Source: Clostridia bacterium
GTDB lineage: Bacteria > Bacillota > Clostridia > Oscillospirales > CAG-272
Direction: 5' to 3'
Assembly: GCA_017461825.1 (NCBI GenBank)
Contig: JAFTXB010000031.1
Span: forward strand, 1 to 8,252
DNA length: 8,252 nucleotides
A program made the translations under genes and the position numbers. This document shows positions 1 through 6,301 of the stretch, one piece after another. The notes beneath the pieces are model-generated. The model made no database searches and was not told where the DNA came from. It saw only the letters and a list, made by a program, of their open reading frames with translations. Position 1 is the stretch's first letter. Every line of letters begins with the position of its first letter.

Positions 1-85
1 AGATCCCCAAAAGGATCCCGCGCTCAATACCGTCCACGATTTGCTCGTATACCGGTTTTCCCGATAGTTTATCAATAAACAGCAT
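1..85 (-). CDS. GntR-family transcriptional regulator, N-terminal fragment (YtrA-like)
   Basis: Only the first 28 codons are present; the gene continues beyond the left edge. The translation begins MLFIDKLSGKPVYEQIVDGI, followed by ERGILLGI. The pattern 'SGKPVYEQIVDGI.RGIL.G' is the typical opening of the winged-helix GntR domain, especially the short YtrA-type regulators that usually sit beside ABC transporter genes. The ATG (83-85) is supported by a GAAAGGAGA ribosome binding site at 89-97. The promoter region carries a YtrA-like operator, so the protein probably represses its own transcription. The effector domain and target genes lie outside the window, so subfamily assignment rests on this short stretch plus the operator. 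Confidence 0.8.
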   Translation of the reverse strand, partial: MLFIDKLSGKPVYEQIVDGIERGILLGI

Positions 86-111
86 ATTTCTCCTTTCTTC
101 ATTTTCACTGC

Positions 112-138
112 AAGTGTACTATGTGAAATAGTGCACTT
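112..138. promoter_or_regulatory. Operator-like inverted repeat at the GntR gene start site
   Basis: Two 11-base arms, AAGTGTACTAT (112-122) and ATAGTGCACTT (128-138), are inverted repeats with a single mismatch around a 5-base centre. The outer part reads AGTGTA, 13 bases, TGCACT, which closely matches the AGTGTA-N13-TACACT operator that I recall for Bacillus subtilis YtrA. The repeat begins 2 bp downstream of the -10 and covers the transcription start, where a bound repressor would block initiation. The match to the adjacent GntR-type gene makes autoregulation the simplest reading. Confidence 0.65.
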
Positions 139-140
139 AT

Positions 141-169
141 AATATACCACATTTGGGGATGATTGTCAA
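141..169 (-). promoter_or_regulatory. Sigma-A promoter of the GntR-family gene
   Basis: On the minus strand a perfect -35 TTGACA (169-164) is followed after exactly 17 bp by TATATT (146-141). Transcription would start near 135 and give a leader of about 50 bases before the ATG at 85. This is one of the two best sigma-A matches in the window. Confidence 0.8.
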
Positions 170-264
170 GAGGGGGGACAATATTTTTTATGTGTTTTTC
201 GCTTTTTCTCAATTTCTCTCTGTGATGGCGTCTTAAATATTTGCTCAATGGAGCATTTGGAAAA

Positions 265-308
265 GAAAAAAGCTGAGTACATGCGCTTGAAAAAGCGTAT
301 GCCTCAGC
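265..308 (-). terminator. Rho-independent terminator of the SLOG-family gene
   Basis: Just past the stop codon at 320, the minus strand forms a two-part hairpin. The outer stem is GCTGAG/CTCAGC (308-303 with 277-272). The inner stem pairs 301-293 with 288-280, with one A-C mismatch, around a 4-base loop. It is followed directly by a run of seven T (271-265). Position, stem and T-tract fit an intrinsic terminator for the gene starting at 796. Confidence 0.75.
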
Positions 309-319
309 GAGGTTTAATT

Positions 320-796
320 TTAGAGCAGGTCGTGCAGGTTAATGAGTTTCAGCCCTTTTTGGAGGGCAAGGGCTGCTGTAAATGCCGCGCCGCCCCCATG
401 CGAGTTTTGCAGATATGCGACACAGGCATCGGACCCCTCGACCAAAGCGCGGTTTCGCAGTTGGAGGACACCGTTCCAGTATTTTTGGCTGATATAGCGG
501 TGACTGTCAGCTTGCTTGAGTATCTGCTCATACAGGATGATATCATTTGGAGCCCAACCTCTTGTTTGCGTGGGACAGGGTAGGATCAGCTCCAAGCGGA
601 TATGGGGATGGGTATGGCGCAGGAGCAGGATATTAAGTGCGGCGAGTGTATCAAATCCAATTGCACCTCCCGTACGGAATATCTCGGCACCTTCTTTGAT
701 CAGCTCTTCTATTGTGTTGCATAAAAGTGCGCTGAGTTGCTTGTAATTGCTATCGGGGATTTGTCGGTGCCCCGTAAAACATACTGTTTTACTCAA
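320..796 (-). CDS. SLOG-fold (YpsA/DUF1273-like) putative nucleotide-binding protein
   Basis: This 158-residue protein begins MSKTVCFTGHRQIP. It carries the hallmark RTGGAIGFDTLAA (residues 41-53), then ILPCPTQTRGW (71-81), RNRALVEGSDACVAYL (114-129) and a late GGG with LINL at the C-terminus. This set is characteristic of the SLOG superfamily clade that includes YpsA/DUF1273: a Rossmann-like fold thought to bind nucleotides or nucleotide-derived ligands. The residue 41-53 motif is the presumed ligand loop. The start is TTG (794-796), chosen because AAAAGGAGG lies 8 bases upstream and the FTGHR motif must be retained. It appears monocistronic, with its own promoter and terminator, and is divergent from spoIIE. 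The precise role of such proteins is unsettled, and I do not assign one. Confidence 0.85.
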   Translation of the reverse strand: MSKTVCFTGHRQIPDSNYKQLSALLCNTIEELIKEGAEIFRTGGAIGFDTLAALNILLLRHTHPHIRLELILPCPTQTRGWAPNDIILYEQILKQADSHRYISQKYWNGVLQLRNRALVEGSDACVAYLQNSHGGGAAFTAALALQKGLKLINLHDLL

Positions 797-848
797 AAAG
801 TCCGCCTCCTTTTCTCAACCAAAAGGGATCTTTTCAATCTATGCATAT

Positions 849-857
849 ATTATAACA
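849..857 (-). promoter_or_regulatory. Extended -10 promoter of the SLOG-family gene
   Basis: On the minus strand the sequence TGTTATAAT (857-849) is a perfect -10 with the TGn extension. The bases 17 bp upstream give only a weak -35 (TTTCTT) inside a T-rich tract, so the extended -10 probably carries recognition. The leader to the TTG start would be about 45 bases. Confidence 0.6.
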
Positions 858-1024
858 TATTCTTTGAAAAAAAGAAAGTTTTTTTTCAATTTTCGTACGA
901 CAAATTATGACCGAAAGCCTTTTAAAATTCGGTATTATTTGCTTGTAGATCGTCAATTTCGCTGTTTTTTTCCAAAAATGAGGTTTATTTTTCTTTGGCT
1001 GTCAAAAAATTACAGTTTTTTTGC

Positions 1025-1065
1025 TTCGACTTTCGACGCTTTCCGCTCGCTAAAAGGTGTAAAAT
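1025..1065 (+). promoter_or_regulatory. Putative Spo0A-dependent promoter of spoIIE
   Basis: Two adjacent heptamers, TTCGACT (1025-1031) and TTCGACG (1032-1038), each match the reverse complement of the Spo0A box (TGTCGAA, read as TTCGACA) at six of seven positions. They abut exactly in tandem. The -10-like hexamer TAAAAT (1060-1065) lies 22 bp after the second TTCGAC (1032-1037). This resembles Bacillus subtilis spoIIE and spoIIG, where Spo0A~P activates sigma-A promoters with unusually long 21-22 bp spacers. The leader before the ATG would be about 43 bases. The architecture is seen; Spo0A control is inferred. Confidence 0.5.
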
Positions 1066-1115
1066 AATAGCGAAGGTAGAATCTTGCGGACGCAAAGAAA
1101 GGGAAGAAATACAAA

Positions 1116-3623
1116 ATGCAGGAAAACGTAACGAAAAAAAGACGAAAAATGAGAGCGCGCGGCGAAAGTACCGATGAGGGAACCGTATGGCGTGCGCGCT
1201 TGAGGTGGCTGTCAATGGAGCTGATCTATTTTGGCGGTGCCTGCCTTTTGGGACAGGCTCCAATGGCATTTGGCACTCACCCTTTGGGGCTTGCTTTGCT
1301 TTGCGCGGGGACGCGGCATACGTGGTCGGTTTTTCTCGGGCTTGTTGCGGCGGCACTTTGGCAGTTACCCGCCCCCACCGTTTACATATGTACTTACGCA
1401 GCTGCCGCAATTGTACGGACTGTGACATTTCTGGTGTTTGATCAGCCTCCGTCGGATGGAGATTTGTCTAATACGATTCGTCGAAAGCTGGACGAAATGC
1501 GTGCGATAGAGAAAAATCAACTTCCGCAAAAGCCCCCAAAAACGCGGATCGGCATGCTTTGGACAGAGTGGAAAGCCGGGAAGGGCGGCGTAGAGGCTGC
1601 GGCATTGGCAAGTGCCTTTCGGGGGTTGTTCAGTGAAAGCCTGCGCTTGCGACTTTTGACGGGAGCGATTTGTGCCTTTATCGTAGGGCTGTACCGCATT
1701 ATAACAGGTGGCTTTCAGTATTATGATCTGTTTGCGGCGGTGTTTGCGATCCTGCTCACCCCAATCGCGATCACAGTATATTCGGCAAGCCTGTCGGGGA
1801 AAAAAACACATGATGTGATCTATCAGCTATCGCGAGCGGCGATCTTATTTTCCTTGATCTATGCTGCCGACGGGATCACATTTATCGGGATCCCATTGAA
1901 TGTGATGCTTGCAGTGTTTTTTACGCTGTATGCCACTTCAGGCGAATCAAACGCGCTTGGAATTGCCGCAGGTCTTTTGTGTGGAATTGCGGTAGGCCCC
2001 GCGTGGGCACCGGCATATCTTTTGGCTGCGTTGGTTTTTTCCTTTTTCAAGGAACTAAAGCGTACGAATGCGGGGATCCTATTAGCGTCTGCTGCCATGC
2101 TTGCTTGGTCGGTTTATGTTGGTGGAGCTTTGATCCTGATTACGCATTTGCCTGCTTGTTTACTTGGAGGTAGCGCAATGTCGGTGGTGCTTCGATACCG
2201 TGCGTCGATGGTTAAAGAGAAGAAAGAAGAAACAGACGCGGAGGACGGAGAGGTTTTACGCCTTCGTTTGGAAGGAGACCGCCATCGGGATGCAAACGAT
2301 CGGTTTCGCGGGATATCCGATGCCTTTTCGTCGCTATCCGAGGTGTTTTACAACCTCAGCGACCGTTTCCGCCGACCGGGGACACTTGATCTGCGCCGCA
2401 TTTGTGACGGTGCGTTTGATGCTTTTTGTGCTGACTGTCCCAACAAAACGGTGTGTTGGGGGCTTGAATATTCGGGGACACTTGGAACTGTAAATGAGCT
2501 GATTTCGGCACTTCATACAAAAGGAAAAGTGACACGTGCGCAGATTCCCGATGCGCTGCGCCACCGTTGTGAAACTGTGGATGCTATTCTTGCGCGCATC
2601 AATGAGGATTGTGCCAAGCTGACCTGCGAAATGCTCCGAAATAACCGCACCGAGATATTTGCCATGGATTATGAATCTGCTGCCGATATCATCAACGACG
2701 CGCTTGAAGAGGATGACGGGGAATATCGCTTTGATGACGAGCAGGCGCAAAAGATTTCCGAATACCTTTCCGATGCAGGTGTTTTGATGCATGGTGTAAC
2801 GGTATATGGTAACCGTCGCCGTAGGATCCTTGTACGCGGAGCCGATCTGGAAAATGCAAAGGTGACGGTAGATACGATGTGTGCGGATATTGGCGAGCTT
2901 TGCTCTCGGGATCTGAGCAGACCTGTTTTTGAGGTAGACGGAGATGTAGAAACGATGATCTTGCAAGCCAAACGAAAGATATCGGTGGTTGGTGCGCAGA
3001 ACAATGTCTCTGCCGACGGAGGTGTCAGCGGGGATACGGTCAATCTTTTTTCCAACAAGCAGGACTTTTTCTATGCGTTGATCAACGATGGGATGGGAGC
3101 GGGGCGTGAAGCGGCGTTGACCTCGGGGTTGTGTTCTGTTTTCCTTGAAAAAATGCTTCGCGCGGGGAACCGTGCTTCGACCTCGCTCAAAATGCTGAAC
3201 AACATGATTCGCTCGCGAGGTGCAGACAGCACGCGTGAATGCTCGTCCACTGTTGATCTGTTAGAATTGGATCTGATGACAGCCACCGCTTCGTTTATCA
3301 AAAGCGGAGCCGCTCCCAGCTTTGTGGTGCGCGGTACGGCTGTGCACCGTTTGCAAGCCGGAACGGCACCCATTGGCATCATTGGGACATTGGATGTGCA
3401 AGCCTCAACCTTTTATCTCAAAGAAGGTGACACGGTGGTGATGGTGAGTGACGGGATTTTGCAAGAAGATCCGGAATGTGAAGATTTGATTGCATATCTT
3501 TCTACGGTTGCGGAACTGACCCCGTCGGAGATCGTGTATCATATCTGTTTGCAGGCGGCGAGCCGTGATGATCATGACGATTGTTCAGTAATCGCTTTGC
3601 GGATACAGGCGGCAGAGGAATGA
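1116..3623 (+). CDS. spoIIE: Stage II sporulation protein E, PP2C-type membrane phosphatase
   Basis: The 835-residue length matches the family (about 827 in Bacillus subtilis). SpoIIE dephosphorylates the anti-anti-sigma factor SpoIIAA, which frees sigma-F in the forespore, and it localises to the asymmetric septum with FtsZ. Residues 1-30 are basic and cytoplasmic. About 34-358 hold multiple hydrophobic segments, interrupted by a polar loop at about 110-178. A central domain follows, with a cysteine cluster C438-x2-C441-x5-C447 ending in CWG. The C-terminal PP2C domain shows metal-site aspartates in NDGMG (D658), VSDGI (D779) and DDHDD (D821/D822), plus SGAAPSFVVRG and APIGII. The family SDGMG motif reads NDGMG here, a change not expected to remove the metal ligand. 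The start follows AAAGGGA (1098-1104), a fair ribosome binding site. Neighbours differ from the Bacillus yabR-spoIIE-tilS order. Confidence 0.97.
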   Translation: MQENVTKKRRKMRARGESTDEGTVWRARLRWLSMELIYFGGACLLGQAPMAFGTHPLGLALLCAGTRHTWSVFLGLVAAALWQLPAPTVYICTYAAAAIVRTVTFLVFDQPPSDGDLSNTIRRKLDEMRAIEKNQLPQKPPKTRIGMLWTEWKAGKGGVEAAALASAFRGLFSESLRLRLLTGAICAFIVGLYRIITGGFQYYDLFAAVFAILLTPIAITVYSASLSGKKTHDVIYQLSRAAILFSLIYAADGITFIGIPLNVMLAVFFTLYATSGESNALGIAAGLLCGIAVGPAWAPAYLLAALVFSFFKELKRTNAGILLASAAMLAWSVYVGGALILITHLPACLLGGSAMSVVLRYRASMVKEKKEETDAEDGEVLRLRLEGDRHRDANDRFRGISDAFSSLSEVFYNLSDRFRRPGTLDLRRICDGAFDAFCADCPNKTVCWGLEYSGTLGTVNELISALHTKGKVTRAQIPDALRHRCETVDAILARINEDCAKLTCEMLRNNRTEIFAMDYESAADIINDALEEDDGEYRFDDEQAQKISEYLSDAGVLMHGVTVYGNRRRRILVRGADLENAKVTVDTMCADIGELCSRDLSRPVFEVDGDVETMILQAKRKISVVGAQNNVSADGGVSGDTVNLFSNKQDFFYALINDGMGAGREAALTSGLCSVFLEKMLRAGNRASTSLKMLNNMIRSRGADSTRECSSTVDLLELDLMTATASFIKSGAAPSFVVRGTAVHRLQAGTAPIGIIGTLDVQASTFYLKEGDTVVMVSDGILQEDPECEDLIAYLSTVAELTPSEIVYHICLQAASRDDHDDCSVIALRIQAAEE

Positions 3624-3660
3624 TATTTGATGAAATTTAAGAGGTTTACGGTAAGCTTTT

Positions 3661-3711
3661 TTAAATAAAAAATATTTTTCTGTTTACAACTGTCCGATTT
3701 TGTGGTAAAAT
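3661..3711 (+). promoter_or_regulatory. Sigma-A promoter with A/T-rich upstream element for the phosphatase gene
   Basis: TTTACA (3683-3688) is followed after 17 bp by TAAAAT (3706-3711), preceded by TGG as an extended -10. Just upstream of the -35 is a pure A/T block (3661-3679) containing the palindrome AAAAATATTTTT (3668-3679), which resembles an UP element. The promoter separates this gene transcriptionally from spoIIE. I found no convincing terminator for spoIIE in the gap, so read-through remains possible. Confidence 0.7.
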
Positions 3712-3745
3712 ATTGACTGAGAAAAACACAAAAAAGGAGCAGGAT

Positions 3746-4390
3746 ATGACAACCTTGATCTTTATACGGCATGGGCAGAGTGTTAGCAATTTGGAAGAGC
3801 GCTTTACAGGACAGCATGAAACGCTTTTGACAGAACTCGGACATCTTCAGGCAGAGGAGACTGCCAGATATCTTGACAGTATGACGATCGACCGTATTTA
3901 TTCCAGCGATTTGACACGGTCAATGCAAACCGCTGAGCATACGGCAAAACGCAGAGGTATGAAAATCGTTCCCGATACCAGTTTCCGTGAGATTTATGCG
4001 GGCCTTTGGGAGGGGCACCGTTATGAAGAGTTGCGTGTAATGTTCCCCGAGAATTATGAAAAATGGCGAACAGACCTTGGACATGCGCGTCCCGATGGGG
4101 GAGAATCGGTTGCGGAGCTTGCCTCACGTGTTTATGGAGGAGTTTCGAGAGTGCTTGCCGAAAACAGAGGAAAGAGTGTGGCAATTTTTACGCACGCAAC
4201 ACCTGTCCGTGTAATGGCGTGCCGTTGGTTTGGTATTCCCTTGGAGGAGGCGTGCCGCGTACCGTTTTGCGCAAATGCCTCGGTTTCGGTTGTGGAGTAC
4301 GAGGATGACGGAACATTTCGTTTGTTGCAGTACAGCTATGACGAGCATCAAGGCGGACATGTGACAAGGCTTCCCAAAGGATCGGTATAA
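3746..4390 (+). CDS. Histidine phosphatase family protein (phosphoglycerate mutase-like)
   Basis: The 214-residue product has the histidine-phosphatase signature FIRHGQS (residues 6-12) with catalytic H9 and R8. The rest of the active site is also visible: SSDLTRSMQTA with R58, the acid E82 in FREIYAGLWEG, and the second histidine H150 in FTHATPVR. Catalysis in this family runs through a phosphohistidine on H9. Substrates range from 3-phosphoglycerate and sugar phosphates to alpha-ribazole phosphate, and the sequence does not decide among them; the size fits GpmB/CobC-like cofactor-independent members. The ATG at 3746 is chosen because AAGGAG lies 6 bases upstream (3734-3739). An in-frame TTG at 3713 lacks a ribosome binding site and begins inside the promoter region. 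It is likely a single-gene unit ended by the hairpin at 4395-4431. No link to sporulation is visible apart from position. Confidence 0.92.
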   Translation: MTTLIFIRHGQSVSNLEERFTGQHETLLTELGHLQAEETARYLDSMTIDRIYSSDLTRSMQTAEHTAKRRGMKIVPDTSFREIYAGLWEGHRYEELRVMFPENYEKWRTDLGHARPDGGESVAELASRVYGGVSRVLAENRGKSVAIFTHATPVRVMACRWFGIPLEEACRVPFCANASVSVVEYEDDGTFRLLQYSYDEHQGGHVTRLPKGSV

Positions 4391-4437
4391 AAAATTCGGC
4401 GGCTTACGTGAAACATTCGTAAGCCGCCGAAGCTTTT
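4391..4437. terminator. Bidirectional terminator between convergent genes
   Basis: Arms TTCGGCGGCTTACG (4395-4408) and CGTAAGCCGCCGAA (4418-4431) pair perfectly over 14 bp around a 9-base loop. On the minus strand the hairpin is followed directly by a T tract (complement of the A run at 4389-4394, continuing into TATACC), a strong end for the lipoprotein gene. On the plus strand it is followed by GCTTTT, a weaker tract ending the phosphatase gene. Confidence 0.92.
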
Positions 4438-4447
4438 GGATATGATC

Positions 4448-5659
4448 TTATTTTAAAATGTTTTTGCTTTGGATAAACGTGACAAGCTCTTCGGACGCGG
4501 TTGCATGTGCCGCAAGGTTGGGATGGTTACCGCCGCCCTCTTTGTTGTGGACCAGCTTGCACATGTATAGTCCTGCGGCTTCACCGCCCAGTGCGTCCAG
4601 TGCTTTTTTTGCATACTGGGGGTAGTAAGGGCTAACGCTCATCATATTATAAACCCAAACGATAGGTACATTCTTTCCGTACTTGGCGCGTACCTGTGTA
4701 ACCAGATCCGAAACGCCTGCCTGCCAATCTGTGAGGCTGACATTGTTGTTTTCGTCGTTGGTTCCAAGGTTGATCACCACCAGATCGGGAATGCGTGTAG
4801 GCTCGTATTTAACCGTTGTGGAGCGATAAAGAGAATTTGCCTCAAAATAGGTCTTCATGGTATTAGTACGATACCCCTTGACAACACCGATGCCACTTAC
4901 CGCAACCATAGAGTAGTCAGCTTTCAGTTTTTGTGCCGCAAGATATGCAAATGCTTGTGTGGCATCCTGGTTGGTTGCCATTCCCGCATTGGAGCCGCCA
5001 TTTGCAATCAGGTTTCCGTAACCGACAGTGATGCTGTCACCAAGAAACTCCACATAGTGTGCGGCATCGACCGGCTTTGTTTCAAAATAACCGGTAAAGG
5101 AAACGGTTCTGAAAGTACAAAGAGCGTTCTTTGCCTCGGTCTGCTTGACCAAACGGATATTGTGCACGCCACCCTCGCTAAAGTTTGCCAGATCAAAGGT
5201 GGTATTTATACCGTTTAATGCCTTGAAGCGAGTCTCGCTTTTTACACCGTCAATGTACAGGGTAAAATAGCAATTATCGTTTACAGAATCACTGCCACCC
5301 TTTGCGATATTGACGGTAACGGTAAGGGACCCTTCGATGTAGGCATTAAATTCCACACCCGCCGCTGTGTGATCAAGCTCAAGTCCAAGTGTGGAGGTGG
5401 ACATTCTGCCATATACCTTGACCTTGTCAAGAATCTCGGTAAAGTTATAGGATTTTGTGACGATCTGGGGACCTGATTCAGCGGTGGTTTCTTCCTCTGA
5501 TGTAGTTGTTTCTTCCTCGGGCGTGGTTTCTTCAACCCCGTTGTTTTCGGGTGTGGCGACACCGGTATCAAGGGGATCCTTGCTTGTTTTGTTGCAGGCA
5601 ATGAGGGAAATGCAGAGGATACATGCCAAAATAAGTGATAGAAGATGCTTCATTTTCAA
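4448..5659 (-). CDS. SGNH-hydrolase lipoprotein, carbohydrate esterase family 2-like
   Basis: The 403-residue product has a lipoprotein signal: a short basic start, a hydrophobic core and lipobox LIAC with acylated C22. It should be anchored outside the membrane. A low-complexity acidic linker of EETT-type units spans about residues 40-64. Residues 68-195 look like a beta-sandwich. The SGNH domain follows: block I FLGDSITVGYG (nucleophile S209), a glycine in VSGIG, block III GTND (299-302), and NHPN with H379. The usual Asp of a DxxH motif is absent (G376), as in some CE2 members that use a Ser-His dyad. The sandwich-plus-SGNH order is typical of CE2 acetyl-xylan or sugar esterases, so deacetylation of plant or cell-wall polysaccharide is likely; the substrate is unknown. 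The TTG at 5659 is preferred because AAAGGA (5675-5670) is well spaced from it; ATG at 5653 is the alternative. Confidence 0.88.
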   Translation of the reverse strand: MKMKHLLSLILACILCISLIACNKTSKDPLDTGVATPENNGVEETTPEEETTTSEEETTAESGPQIVTKSYNFTEILDKVKVYGRMSTSTLGLELDHTAAGVEFNAYIEGSLTVTVNIAKGGSDSVNDNCYFTLYIDGVKSETRFKALNGINTTFDLANFSEGGVHNIRLVKQTEAKNALCTFRTVSFTGYFETKPVDAAHYVEFLGDSITVGYGNLIANGGSNAGMATNQDATQAFAYLAAQKLKADYSMVAVSGIGVVKGYRTNTMKTYFEANSLYRSTTVKYEPTRIPDLVVINLGTNDENNNVSLTDWQAGVSDLVTQVRAKYGKNVPIVWVYNMMSVSPYYPQYAKKALDALGGEAAGLYMCKLVHNKEGGGNHPNLAAHATASEELVTFIQSKNILK

Positions 5660-5763
5660 GATTTTGAGTTCCTTTCGACTTTATTTTCTTTTATTTTATC
5701 ACATTGTTTCATTTTTTTGTATACCCATATGAGAATAAAATAAGCGTTTTTGAGAATATTTTA
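5660..5763. other. Short A/T-rich spacer between operon end and lipoprotein gene
   Basis: These 104 bases hold the lipoprotein promoter. There is also a purely A/T inverted repeat, AATAAAATA (5734-5742) with TATTTTATT (5758-5766), overlapping the stop codon at 5764-5766. The stem is too weak to call an intrinsic terminator, so the upstream operon may read into the lipoprotein gene. Confidence 0.4.
5693..5701 (-). promoter_or_regulatory. Extended -10 promoter of the esterase lipoprotein
   Basis: The minus strand reads TGATAAAAT (5701-5693), a TGn-extended -10 in an A/T-rich stretch. No good -35 occurs at 17 bp (TACAAA), while a TATACA lies at 19 bp. The leader to the TTG would be about 27 bases. 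This suggests transcription separate from the three-gene operon upstream. Confidence 0.45.
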
Positions 5764-6297
5764 TTACTCGTTTCCGATTCGCGCAGCGAGTGTATTATAT
5801 TGGTCGGCAATGGTATTCCACGTTAAAAGATCGGTTTTTGCGTGTGGCTCGAGACGGTTTCTGCTTTGAAACAGTTGTACGGCATCTGCTGTTTTTTTAT
5901 CGTAAATTCCCGTGACGGGAAGATCGGCAAACTCGGCGTAGTTTCTTTGAAGCTCTCTGAGCATATATTGGATGGCAGCAATTGGAAATCCGCTGCTGTT
6001 TGTTTCATATGCAAAACCGTGTGGGGCAAACGGAAAAAGTGAAATCTGTCTTGGTGGGGAATTTTGTGCCAAGGACATGCGGTAATCGGCATAGAGTTTT
6101 TCCCATGTCTCCCGATCGGCATTGCCTGTTACCGTGAAGCCTCGCAATCTTTGAAATTCCCGCAGAGCATCAGCGGTTTTTTCCTCGAATATCCCGTCAA
6201 TAGGTGGGGCGGGAATGCTTTTCTCAACAAAGGAAAGCTGACGCAGGTAGCGTTGCAGATTTTCGGTTGCCGGAGCGTGATTTGGATGACCGTTCAT
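5764..6297 (-). CDS. Double peptidoglycan-binding-domain protein, third gene of operon
   Basis: The 177-residue protein consists almost wholly of two PG_binding_1-like three-helix repeats. The first spans about residues 11-70, with core IDGIFEEKTADALREFQ, then VTGNADRETWEKLY. The second spans about 104-168, with core VTGIYDKKTADAVQLFQ and TDLLTWNTIADQY. Such repeats usually bind cell-wall peptide or sugar and accompany a hydrolase, but there is no catalytic domain here. There is also no signal peptide or membrane segment, and the N-terminus (MNGHPNHAPATENL) is polar. The ATG has AGGAGG (6311-6306) at 8 bases, placed inside the last codons of the upstream gene, whose stop is only 4 bases away, so translation is probably coupled. 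The linker between repeats (about 75-100) is Pro/Phe-rich. It probably works with the SpoIID-like protein upstream. Confidence 0.85.
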   Translation of the reverse strand: MNGHPNHAPATENLQRYLRQLSFVEKSIPAPPIDGIFEEKTADALREFQRLRGFTVTGNADRETWEKLYADYRMSLAQNSPPRQISLFPFAPHGFAYETNSSGFPIAAIQYMLRELQRNYAEFADLPVTGIYDKKTADAVQLFQSRNRLEPHAKTDLLTWNTIADQYNTLAARIGNE

Positions 6298-6301
6298 GTG
6301 T

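Larger units (their letters stand above)
797..1115. other. Divergent intergenic promoter region
   Basis: This 319-bp stretch separates the minus-strand SLOG gene from plus-strand spoIIE. It is strongly A/T-rich between about 840 and 1025. Besides the promoter elements listed separately, I see only a 6-bp inverted repeat, ACCGAA (910-915) with TTCGGT (928-933), around a loop containing the palindrome TTTTAAAA. No convincing small gene or RNA is visible. Confidence 0.6.

Noticed and set aside
248..583. Plus-strand open frame of 111 codons
   Set aside because: It is antisense to the SLOG gene and its terminator, with no ribosome binding site and no recognisable protein features.
910..933. Inverted repeat ACCGAA/TTCGGT in the divergent region as an operator or small RNA hairpin
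   Set aside because: Six base pairs around a 12-base A/T-rich loop can easily occur by chance in this composition, and it has no clear relation to either promoter.
2334..2966. Long open frame on the minus strand (210 codons) inside spoIIE
   Set aside because: It lies wholly antisense to the conserved SpoIIE coding region, its translation resembles no family I know, and it lacks a ribosome binding site. It is a coding shadow, as are the minus-strand frames at 1365-1811 and 985-1428.
3624..3680. Terminator for spoIIE in the A/T-rich downstream stretch
   Set aside because: There are T runs but no stable stem before them; the A/T palindrome at 3668-3679 fits better as part of the next gene's upstream promoter element.
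3713..3745. Upstream TTG start for the histidine phosphatase, adding 11 residues
   Set aside because: It overlaps the promoter and likely transcription start and has no ribosome binding site, while the ATG at 3746 has AAGGAG at good spacing and begins directly at the conserved TLIFIRHG.
5734..5766. A/T-only inverted repeat as terminator of the peptidoglycan-binding operon
   Set aside because: The 9-bp stem contains only A-T pairs, has a 15-base loop and overlaps the stop codon; it is too weak to call.
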